Part shown: positions 32,945-40,246 of the stretch, in pieces
How the letters are laid out: each line of letters opens with the position of its first letter
How positions within the stretch are numbered: the stretch's first letter is position 1
NCBI GenBank assembly: GCA_903833215.1
Contig: CAILEM010000164.1
Coordinates: forward strand, 44,915-108,914
Source of the DNA: an uncultured Armatimonadota bacterium
GTDB lineage: Bacteria; Armatimonadota; Fimbriimonadia; Fimbriimonadales; Fimbriimonadaceae
Direction: 5' to 3'
Length of the DNA: 64,000 bases
Notes under the pieces: generated by a model
Databases searched by the model: none
What the model was told of the DNA's origin: nothing
What the model saw: only the letters and a program-made list of their open reading frames with translations
Position numbers and translations under genes: made by a program

Positions 32945-35900
32945 CTAATTCTGTAGAGGTTTGATCGTAAGAATTGCAGTCCTCGAATAATCACCAAGCG
33001 AACCGGTGATACCAGCCAAGTTCTTGGCACGAACCCGCGTAGTTTGAATGGTAAAGGTCGCTGATCTGCTCCCGCCAGGAATAACCACACTCGCAGGTAC
33101 GGAAGCGGCGTTACTGTTTGACGAGAGAGTCACCGTGACACCAAGCCCAGGAGCAGGTCCACTGAGAGTGACCGTGCCCGTTGAACTATTTCCTCCGTAC
33201 ACGGATTTCGGAGCAACACTAATAAACGCAAGCCATGCGGGATTGACGGTCAGCGTAGCCGTTGCCGACCGGCCTCCGAAGCTACCCGTGAGGGTAACCG
33301 TCTCAGCCGACGTGACCGGCTTCGTTGCGATGTCGAACGTCGCGGTGGTTTGCCCTGCTAAAATGCCAACCGATGCGGGTACAGATGCCGTCCCACTCGA
33401 ACTTGAAATTGTTACCGTGATTCCCTCTGCTGGTGCGGGGCCACTAATCGTAACTGTTCCCTGAGCGGTATTTCCTCCAACGGGGTTGGCTGGACTGACC
33501 GTCATCTGGGTTAGTTGAGCAGCAAGGATCGTCAACGATGCGGCTTGCGAAGAACCAGCATAGCTACCCCTTATTTTTACAGATGTTAAAACATTCGTCG
33601 CGCTTGTCGATATGTTGAAATTCGCAGAGGTCTGGCCTTCCGGAATAATGACAGTGGCAGGAATTGTGGCCAAAACACTATCCGCTGACAGCGTAACAGA
33701 GGCACCACCCGGGCCAGCCGGACCATCGAGAGTCACGGTTCCTATTGCTTGATTTCCCCCCGTCACCGTCGTTGGATCAACAGTTAGCGATGCGAGTGTG
33801 CTTGGGTTGATCGTCAAAGTGGCAGTCTGGGATACCGACGTAAGTGTTGCGCCGATTGCAGCAGTCGCCGTCTGGGAAACAGATTTCGTGATGACCGTAA
33901 ATACTGCATACGATTGGCCGGTCGGTACAACTACTGAAGCGGGCACGCTTGCCGCCGAGTTCGAGCTACTTAGCGTTATCTTTACTCCAGGACTCGGAGC
34001 GACGCCATTCAGCGTTACCGTTGCGGTAGAAGTCATGCCGCCCTGCACATTGGTTGGTGCCAGAGTAATCGAAACGACGGCCAACGGAATAATTCTCACG
34101 TTGGCCTTCTGCACCGCGACAAGATATTTGCCCTGGACTTGCCCCTGAATCGACCGGACAACTTTTGCAGTCTGAACAATAAAGGTATTGCTACTCCGCC
34201 CGGCAAGAATCTTTACGGTTGTAGGAACAACAAGTGCCTTGACCGTACTTAGCAACTTGACAACGGCTCCACCTACTGGCGCAGCCCCATTGAGACTTAC
34301 CGTACCAATCGCTGCCCCTGGGCCAATAATCGTATTGGGGGCAATTTGAATCGAGGCGAGATCTGCCGGCACCACCGTAAGATTTGAAGCTTGAGTTACT
34401 CCTCCAAAACTGGCCGATATGGCAATCGTGACGGGAGAACTCACCCCGGAGGTGACGATCGGGAAATTGCCACTCGACTGCCCTGCACTCACCGCGACTC
34501 TGGCACCTAAAGATGCAACCGAGTTGTTTGATGAAAGGTTCACGGTGATGCCGCCAGCCGGTGCGGGTCCACTTAGGGTCACGACGCCATTCGTACCATT
34601 GCCACCCACAATGTTCGATGGGTTGATGGACAGCGAAACGAGGCTTGGTGGAGTGATAGTCAGAGTCGAAGCCTTTGTGACCCCGTTCAACGTGCAAAGA
34701 ATACTGGCGATCTTTTGTGCAGAAACCGGGGACGTCTGGACGGTGAAGGAAACGGATAGCTGACCGGCAGGCACAACAACCGCGCTTGGCGTGATAGCGC
34801 TAGGGTCGCTGCTACTAACGGCTACCTTTACCCCTCCAACTGGAGCTGCACCGGAAAGATATATAGTGCAAGTCGACGCTTTGCCACCCACCACTGTTTG
34901 GGGATCCAAGGTAACGGAGTTCGGAAGGACGCTTGAAAAAGCCACAACAGCGCTGGAAACCCCGACGTACAGCATCCCATTTGCTCCCAAAGCAGGTGAA
35001 GAAGCCGATGGGTTCGTAACGTTGACCTTCCAGTTCACTTGGCCAATTGAACTCAACGCGTAGACGAATCCATCCGACGGGCCAAGATAAACCGTGCCAT
35101 CCGCACCGATGGCAGCAGACGATTGAATCGCATAGAGGCTACCTACACCAGACTGGCCCACTTGGAATTTCCAGTTAAGTTGTCCCGTGCTACTGACTGA
35201 GTGAAAGTCACCTGCGAGCGTTCCAACGTACACAGATCCATCTGGCCCAACCGCCGGGGAAGACACGAGCTGTGGCGAGAATTCCACCGTACTACCCGTG
35301 TTGTAGGTCCACTTTAGGGACAACGCGGAAGTGAGTGAGTACAGATATCCGTCTCCGGAACAGAAATACACTGAACCGTCTTGGGCTATGGCGGGAGCAG
35401 ATTGAATTTCTCCGCCAGTTTGGTAGCTATTGACAACTGTGCCGTCGGATGGATTAAGGGCATAGAGATAGCCGTCGGTCGAACCAACATAGACGATGTC
35501 ACTTACAGCCAAAGCTGGCGAAGACACAATCGGCGCCGATGTACGCGACCATTTCAATGTTCCATCAGATCGGACTGCATAAAAATGGCTTGAGATATCT
35601 GAAGCACCCACATCTCCAAAATAGACCGTGCCATCCGATCCGATGGCAGGAGAAGAAAAAATCGTCCCCAACACCGAATAGGACCATTTTGCTTGGCCCG
35701 TCGAACCTTGAAGTGCGACCATTTTGTGGACCGAGCCGATGTAAACCGTTCCGTCCGATGCAAGTGACGGAGACGAATAGATCAACTCGCCCGCGTCGAA
35801 CGTCCACTTGATCACCCCAGACGATCCATCCATAGCGGCAAGGACATTCCCGCCCGCCATATAGACCGTCCCGTCGGCTCCAATGGCGGGAGATGAAACA

Positions 35901-36106
35901 TTAGTATCCGCCAGCGGCGCCACAAACTTGATGCTGCTGGACACTGAAGAGCCCGAACTCAGTCCGTTGTTCAGGGCATTTCCACGGAACTTTGGCCATC
36001 CTGAATTTGCCAACTGCCCATGAGACAGCACAGCAGCAATCCACAGGATTAACGTGAATGCAAACCGACCATTTTTCAATGCGTATCCAGTGCGAACGGT
36101 ATTCAA
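32945..36106 (-). CDS. PQQ-like beta-propeller protein with seven Ig-like repeats
   Basis: A 1053-codon secreted protein. A signal (RFAFTLILWIAAVLSHG) is followed by WPKFRGNALNNG, the hallmark start of PQQ-like propellers. Blades follow in residues 40-390, with motifs such as SSPAIGADGTVYMAGG, SSPSLASDGTVYIGSV and SAPAIAQDGSVYFCSG. From about residue 395 to the end, seven repeats of roughly 92 residues share the frame L..I.V.P..V.GG...GTVTLSGPAP..G..VTLSS, a bacterial Ig-like or Calx-like sandwich. No sorting signal is visible at the end. The start is TTG with GGAGG 4 nt upstream. It is probably a cell-surface structural or ligand-binding protein; function unknown. Confidence 0.85.
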   Translation of the reverse strand: MNTVRTGYALKNGRFAFTLILWIAAVLSHGQLANSGWPKFRGNALNNGLSSGSSVSSSIKFVAPLADTNVSSPAIGADGTVYMAGGNVLAAMDGSSGVIKWTFDAGELIYSSPSLASDGTVYIGSVHKMVALQGSTGQAKWSYSVLGTIFSSPAIGSDGTVYFGDVGASDISSHFYAVRSDGTLKWSRTSAPIVSSPALAVSDIVYVGSTDGYLYALNPSDGTVVNSYQTGGEIQSAPAIAQDGSVYFCSGDGYLYSLTSALSLKWTYNTGSTVEFSPQLVSSPAVGPDGSVYVGTLAGDFHSVSSTGQLNWKFQVGQSGVGSLYAIQSSAAIGADGTVYLGPSDGFVYALSSIGQVNWKVNVTNPSASSPALGANGMLYVGVSSAVVAFSSVLPNSVTLDPQTVVGGKASTCTIYLSGAAPVGGVKVAVSSSDPSAITPSAVVVPAGQLSVSFTVQTSPVSAQKIASILCTLNGVTKASTLTITPPSLVSLSINPSNIVGGNGTNGVVTLSGPAPAGGITVNLSSNNSVASLGARVAVSAGQSSGNFPIVTSGVSSPVTIAISASFGGVTQASNLTVVPADLASIQIAPNTIIGPGAAIGTVSLNGAAPVGGAVVKLLSTVKALVVPTTVKILAGRSSNTFIVQTAKVVRSIQGQVQGKYLVAVQKANVRIIPLAVVSITLAPTNVQGGMTSTATVTLNGVAPSPGVKITLSSSNSAASVPASVVVPTGQSYAVFTVITKSVSQTATAAIGATLTSVSQTATLTINPSTLASLTVDPTTVTGGNQAIGTVTLDGPAGPGGASVTLSADSVLATIPATVIIPEGQTSANFNISTSATNVLTSVKIRGSYAGSSQAASLTILAAQLTQMTVSPANPVGGNTAQGTVTISGPAPAEGITVTISSSSGTASVPASVGILAGQTTATFDIATKPVTSAETVTLTGSFGGRSATATLTVNPAWLAFISVAPKSVYGGNSSTGTVTLSGPAPGLGVTVTLSSNSNAASVPASVVIPGGSRSATFTIQTTRVRAKNLAGITGSLGDYSRTAILTIKPLQN

Positions 36107-36191
36107 GAAGCCTCCGGCTTGTGGAAAGCAGGCAAATCTCGACAGAATTATTCAGCCGAAAAAATCAATTGAGTGGGATCAGTAGGAAATC

Positions 36192-36788
36192 CTAGACAGG
36201 AGTCTGAGCGGATGGTGCGCTCATCGGAAGAATTTCGATGTTGGCATGCATCGACACTCCCGAACCACCAACGACATAAACGTTTCGTCCATCGGAAACA
36301 ACGGAATGGTCGTATCGGGGTTGCGCAAGAGAACTCACAACCTGCCACATGTCTGTATTAGGATCATAAACCTCTATCGACGCGGTCGGACCGTGATTAA
36401 ATCCACCGATGACGGCAACTCGACCGTCATTAAGTTGAACGGAGGCATGACGTGCACGAGCATGGTGCATGGGTGCCACGTCCAACCACTCCCCAGTGGC
36501 AGGCGTGTACAGCCAAACTGAGTTCAGCGGGCGAGGAGGCTTACCCTTATTCCACTTTTGGCTATAACCACCCGAAATGAGAAGTCTGCCATCACCTAGC
36601 ACGGCACATGAGGCCATATAACGCTTAGATGGCATCGATTCGATGGATCCAAATGATTGGCCACTAAACCCAAGCCCAGCTGCTTCAAGTTTTTCCGGCT
36701 GGCTGGCTAATGCGGCCGGAAGGATTGCCGCAGCCGATGCCGAAGCAACTCCAACAATAACCTGTCGGCGTGTGAGTTTAGTGTTCAA
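36192..36788 (-). CDS. Kelch-repeat protein with a Tat-type signal
   Basis: A protein of about 198 residues starting at TTG 36788 (AGGGAG 6 nt upstream). The N-terminus has a twin-arginine-like signal, LTRRQVIVGVASASAAAILPAALA. Four Kelch-like blades follow, such as MASCAVLGDGRLLISGGY, RHASVQLNDGRVAVIGGF and YDHSVVSDGRNVYVVGGS. Four blades are too few for a closed propeller (normally six or seven), so it may dimerise or be truncated. It is downstream of the Hcp-like gene's divergent promoter and upstream of the PQQ/Ig gene on the same strand, 85 bp apart, so co-export of two beta-propeller proteins is plausible. Confidence 0.78.
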   Translation of the reverse strand: MNTKLTRRQVIVGVASASAAAILPAALASQPEKLEAAGLGFSGQSFGSIESMPSKRYMASCAVLGDGRLLISGGYSQKWNKGKPPRPLNSVWLYTPATGEWLDVAPMHHARARHASVQLNDGRVAVIGGFNHGPTASIEVYDPNTDMWQVVSSLAQPRYDHSVVSDGRNVYVVGGSGVSMHANIEILPMSAPSAQTPV

Positions 36789-37039
36789 TGGCGTCTCCCT
36801 TAAGTCGAATAGACTTATGCGCGAATCTATCACTGGAAAGCAAGTTTTGATTACGGTGACTAGATAAATTAGGCCCAATCCGTCAGCAATGAGCCAAATG
36901 CACTATTAATCTCAGTATTCCCGCTGGTTTCCGAAAATCTATTGAGTTTCTTTGGGTGTCCCGGTCATGCTCTCCTTGCGTAATTCTAGATGTACGCTCG
37001 TAGGGGCAACGCGTCAAGTTACACTTGTGAGGACCTCAA

Positions 37040-37513
37040 ATGGCCATCGATTGTTATTTACAGATTCCAAGCCTGAACAGCGAATCCCTGTCGAAGGATT
37101 TCCTAGGTCAGTTTCTACTAGAAAGTTTCTCGTTCGACGTTGCAACTTCCGTGAATAATAATGGAAGCGTCAGCGCGCCAAATTTCAGTTCACTCGCCAT
37201 CACCATCGCTTACGATTCGGCTGCTCCAATCCTATTTTTTGACGTCTGCGCGGGTTCCAATCTTGGAACATGTGTCATCACGATGAGAAAGAGCGCGGGA
37301 GCAGCAAAATCGGGCTTCGTCTTTGCGAAATGGACCCTAGACAATGTAATCCTTACTGAGATGTCGATGAACTCAGATCCTTCGCAAATGGCTATCAATC
37401 TGTCCCTTGCGTTCAGCAGATTTACATTCGAGTCGGATACTCAAAAGCCCGACGGCACATTAGGAAGGAAGACTGTCCGATACTGGGACATTTCTCGCAA
37501 TCAGGGCGGCTAA
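37040..37513 (+). CDS. Orphan Hcp-like (type VI secretion tube protein family) protein
   Basis: A 157-residue protein resembling the Hcp/DUF796 family, small beta-barrel proteins that form the T6SS tube or related assemblies. Supporting features are the start MAIDCYLQIPSLNSESLSKDF, the strand GQFLLESFSFDVATS, the central ILFFDVCAGSNLGTCVITM, FVFAKWTLDNVILTEMSM and the C-terminal FTFESDTQKPDGTLGRK. A GAGG lies 7 nt upstream. No T6SS gene is nearby. Either it acts alone (for example as a secreted or phage-tail-like protein) or its partners are elsewhere. The family call is from pattern recognition only. Confidence 0.72.
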   Translation: MAIDCYLQIPSLNSESLSKDFLGQFLLESFSFDVATSVNNNGSVSAPNFSSLAITIAYDSAAPILFFDVCAGSNLGTCVITMRKSAGAAKSGFVFAKWTLDNVILTEMSMNSDPSQMAINLSLAFSRFTFESDTQKPDGTLGRKTVRYWDISRNQGG

Positions 37514-37542
37514 GCCTTTTAGCTTCTCCGATCTAGCAACCT

Positions 37543-38112
37543 TTAGTCGCTCATAACGCCGAAGCGGAGTACGTCGAAGACCTCGGAAGCCAACTGCTCC
37601 GAGGTCTTTCCACGTTCGCTTCGGCTCCATTGAACGGCAGCGCCAAATATCGCCCAACTCATAACCGAAGCTGTCGTCTCAACGTTCTCGCGTTTGGGAG
37701 CATCCTTCTTCAGCCAGTTGAGAAGGAATTGATTCAAAGTGTCTTGCGCTGTGGACTCCACCAAAGGGTCCATCCGACGATCCTGCTTTCGACATCGGCT
37801 GTTCAGTTTGCCCATGTACTCAACCACAGTTAGGATCAGCAATCGAAGATTCTCGGAATTGAGCGAACAGTCGGCTGTGAGCCTGCTTTCCAACTGCTCT
37901 TGAAATCCTTCGCGAATCAGGCTCTCGAACATCGCGTATTTATCTTCGAAATGGGCGTACACGGTGGCGCGGTTAACGGTCGCCCTCGCGGCGATATCTT
38001 GAACGCTAAGGGATAAGAAACTCTGCTCAGACAGCAACTCTGCCAACGCCTGAAGCAACAGGTGCCGTGTGCGTTTGACCCGAGGGTCGGTTTCGTTATG
38101 CGCGGTTATCAT
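37543..38112 (-). CDS. TetR family transcriptional regulator
   Basis: A 189-residue regulator. Residues 10-60 contain the TetR helix-turn-helix (LSVQDIAARATVNRATVYAHFEDKYAMF), and the C-terminal half is the ligand-binding helical domain. It is divergently transcribed from the YceI operon, with two similar operator-like sites in the 178-bp gap, one overlapping a promoter. This is the classical arrangement of a local repressor. The inducer is unknown, but the regulated VOC gene suggests an aromatic or quinone-like compound. Confidence 0.93.
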   Translation of the reverse strand: MITAHNETDPRVKRTRHLLLQALAELLSEQSFLSLSVQDIAARATVNRATVYAHFEDKYAMFESLIREGFQEQLESRLTADCSLNSENLRLLILTVVEYMGKLNSRCRKQDRRMDPLVESTAQDTLNQFLLNWLKKDAPKRENVETTASVMSWAIFGAAVQWSRSERGKTSEQLASEVFDVLRFGVMSD

Positions 38113-38161
38113 GAATCTTTTCGATACTCGAATGAGTCAAAAACCGACATTTCTTTTGTTT

Positions 38162-38177
38162 TGTCGTTTAAGCGACA
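38162..38177. promoter_or_regulatory. TetR operator candidate 1
   Basis: TGTCGTTTAAGCGACA is a 16-bp palindrome with 14 matching positions and a TTAA centre. It lies between the tetR start and the -35 of the YceI promoter. Confidence 0.65.
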
Positions 38178-38195
38178 TCCGATGGAAATTGATGG

Positions 38196-38227
38196 TTGAC
38201 TGTCGGGCTTGAGCCACGTACTATTAT
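38196..38227 (+). promoter_or_regulatory. Promoter of the YceI operon
   Basis: TTGACT (38196-38201) and TACTAT (38219-38224) are 17 bp apart, and TATTAT at 38222-38227 is an alternative -10. Operator candidate 2 begins just downstream. Confidence 0.6.
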
Positions 38228-38235
38228 ACAACACC

Positions 38236-38251
38236 CGTTGCCTAAACGACG
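38236..38251. promoter_or_regulatory. TetR operator candidate 2
   Basis: Read on the minus strand, CGTCGTTTAGGCAACG matches candidate 1 in 12 of 16 positions. It lies over the expected transcription start of the YceI operon, so bound repressor would block initiation. Confidence 0.55.
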
Positions 38252-38290
38252 AGTGATGCCGAAATAGAGAACTACTCACAGAGATCAGCT

Positions 38291-38902
38291 ATGAAAACTC
38301 CAACCTCAATCCTCGCCTCCTCTCTCTTCCTCGCGGCTTTTGCCGCCTCCGCCAGTGCCCAGCAGAAGCACTTTGAAGTGGACAACAAGCAGAACAAGTA
38401 CCGAAACGTCGCTTCGATCGAAAGCGTGGCCGACTTCGAGACCTTCACCGGCAAAACCAACGAAGTCAGCGGAACCCTTGTCTTCGACCCATCGACTCAC
38501 AAAGGCAGCGGAAAGATCATCATTGACCCTTCAAGCATCGACACAGGAATCCCGCTTCGCAACGACCACATGAAGAGCGAAGGCTGGCTTGACACGAAGA
38601 AGTACCCCCAGATCGTATTCGAAGCCGAGAAGGTTCAGCAGCTCCGAGGAGATGACTACAAGGTCACCGGCAAACTCACCCTCCACGGCGTTACCAAGAA
38701 GATCACGACTACCGTTCGAGCTCGCTATCGGGCCGCCGACGAAACCACTAAGAAGGCTGGATTCGTTGGAGACGTCGTTCAGCTCTCCACCAAGTTCAAC
38801 ATCACCTTGAGCGACTACAAGATCACAATTCCAGGCATGGCCGCCGGTAAGGTCGCCAAGGACGTTACGATCGGCTTGAATGCATACGCAGTAGGCAAGT
38901 GA
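38291..38902 (+). CDS. YceI family periplasmic lipid-binding protein
   Basis: A 203-residue secreted protein. The signal is MKTPTSILASSLFLAAFAASASA. The domain starts at HFEVDNKQNKYRNVASIES and shows the family pattern SGTLVFDPSTHKGSGKIIID, then PLRNDHMKSEGWLDTKKYPQIVFEAE and KLTLHGVTKKITTTV. YceI proteins are lipocalin-like barrels that bind polyprenoid or amide ligands such as quinones. It is the first gene of the TetR-controlled operon; the next gene begins 1 bp after its stop. Confidence 0.95.
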   Translation: MKTPTSILASSLFLAAFAASASAQQKHFEVDNKQNKYRNVASIESVADFETFTGKTNEVSGTLVFDPSTHKGSGKIIIDPSSIDTGIPLRNDHMKSEGWLDTKKYPQIVFEAEKVQQLRGDDYKVTGKLTLHGVTKKITTTVRARYRAADETTKKAGFVGDVVQLSTKFNITLSDYKITIPGMAAGKVAKDVTIGLNAYAVGK

Positions 38903-38903
38903 G

Positions 38904-39326
38904 ATGAGTAACCCCGGCAAGCTTCGTAAGTTCGTTAACATCGTTGGGATCGCAGTCGCAGTCGTTGGCCTCGTGGGACTCGCTGCAGCACCCGTCGTGC
39001 GAGTAACCTACAAGGACCGGGCCGTGTTGACTCAGCGGGTTCAAATCGACAAAGCGGGAGCTTCGTTATTCGGCGATGGTACGACGCCGATCGGATCTCC
39101 CCAACTCATGATCATCGACGATCCGAAGGCGATCGTCGCCCAGACGGGCTCTGAGAAACAGCCCCGACAGGTCGACGACGCCTACTTGAAGAGCCACGAC
39201 ATTTACCCACTTCAGCTCAAAACGGTCGACTTTTTCGTCCACTGGGCACAACTTGGCTTCATCGCTGCAACCGTAGTTGGCGCTCTCGCCGCAATTGGAA
39301 CTCGACGCAAGAAAGTAGCGGCATAG
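38904..39326 (+). CDS. Two-pass membrane protein of the YceI operon
   Basis: A 140-residue protein. It has an N-terminal transmembrane helix (NIVGIAVAVVGLVGLAAAPVV), an extracytoplasmic loop of about 80 residues and a second helix (GFIAATVVGALAAIG), ending in a basic tail. No family was recognised. The gene is squeezed between yceI and the VOC gene and must be co-regulated with them. It may anchor or work with the YceI protein. Confidence 0.75.
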   Translation: MSNPGKLRKFVNIVGIAVAVVGLVGLAAAPVVRVTYKDRAVLTQRVQIDKAGASLFGDGTTPIGSPQLMIIDDPKAIVAQTGSEKQPRQVDDAYLKSHDIYPLQLKTVDFFVHWAQLGFIAATVVGALAAIGTRRKKVAA

Positions 39327-39380
39327 CTGCCAACTTGCTCAACTCTCCCCAACAAAACACCTACGTCACGAAGAAAAGCC

Positions 39381-40232
39381 ATGCTTCCAAAAAACACATC
39401 CGTCGGTCCTGTAAGCCTTGTCGTTCCCGATCTCAAAAAGTCACAGCGATTCTATGAAGACGTGCTCGGCTTCAAGACGTTGGCGGAAACCGCTACGACC
39501 CTCCACCTTGGTGCCTCCGATGACACACCTTTGCTGATCCTAACAGAGAACAAAAATGGGATCAAACCAAACCGCCGCTCTCCTGGATTGTTTCACTTCG
39601 CCATCCTCTTCCCCACGCGATCATCTTTGGGCAAGGCCGCGATCCATCTCAGCGAAGCTGGTTGGCACCTGAGCGGGGCGGGGGATCACCTCGTCAGCGA
39701 AGCCCTCTACCTTGAGGATCCTGACGGCAACGGAATTGAGCTCTACGCAGATCGACCGCGCGAAACGTGGAAGTTCCAAGGCGGTCAGGTGTTGATGGAC
39801 ACCTTGTCCGTCGATTTACAGTCGATAGCGGCAGACGCGAAGGCGGATCCCACCCCGTACACCGGACTTCCCGCTGGCACGACGATGGGACACGTCCATC
39901 TCAAAGTCGCGAATCTCGAGGCGGCAAAGCACTTTTACGAGGACCTCATCGGGTTCGACGAAATGACGAGCATGCCGCAAGCACTGTTTGTTGCCGCGGG
40001 TGGATATCACCACCACCTTGGCCTAAACACCTGGATGTCGAGCGGATCCAACCCTCCCGCCGAAAACTCTTTAGGGCTTCTGGGCTTCACCATCAACCTC
40101 CCAAGCAACGACGACCTTGCCGCCATCGTTGCCCGGTTGACCTCATCTGGGGTGAAGGTCGAATCTACGTCCAACGGAGCCTTTGTGCGAGACCCATCGC
40201 ACAATGGCGTTTTCCTGACTGTTGCCGCGTGA
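39381..40232 (+). CDS. VOC family protein, two-domain extradiol-dioxygenase-like (CatE/MhqO-like)
   Basis: A 283-residue protein with two glyoxalase/VOC modules. Module 1 covers residues 5-125 (VSLVVPDLKKSQRFYEDVLGF, EDPDGNGIELYAD), and module 2 covers 165-280 (GHVHLKVANLEAAKHFYEDL, GGYHHHLGLNTW). Putative iron ligands are the His in GHVHL, the His in the GGYHHH block and Glu in DGNGIELY. Such proteins act as extradiol dioxygenases, often induced by quinones. Its stop is part of a hairpin shared with the convergent GH116 gene. Confidence 0.9.
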   Translation: MLPKNTSVGPVSLVVPDLKKSQRFYEDVLGFKTLAETATTLHLGASDDTPLLILTENKNGIKPNRRSPGLFHFAILFPTRSSLGKAAIHLSEAGWHLSGAGDHLVSEALYLEDPDGNGIELYADRPRETWKFQGGQVLMDTLSVDLQSIAADAKADPTPYTGLPAGTTMGHVHLKVANLEAAKHFYEDLIGFDEMTSMPQALFVAAGGYHHHLGLNTWMSSGSNPPAENSLGLLGFTINLPSNDDLAAIVARLTSSGVKVESTSNGAFVRDPSHNGVFLTVAA

Positions 40233-40246
40233 GCCCGAACGGCTCA
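40230..40246. terminator. Hairpin spanning the stops of two convergent genes
   Basis: TGAGCC-CGAAC-GGCTCA is a perfect 6-bp stem. Its left arm contains the VOC stop and its right arm, on the minus strand, the GH116 stop. No T-run, so only a weak bidirectional terminator candidate. Confidence 0.35.

Noticed and set aside
33048..35063. Multiple plus-strand frames with apparent repeats
   Set aside because: They are reverse-complement shadows of the seven Ig-like repeats in the PQQ/Ig gene.
36192..37513. Type VI secretion or phage-tail locus around the Hcp-like gene
   Set aside because: No sheath, baseplate, ATPase or tail genes were found on either side.
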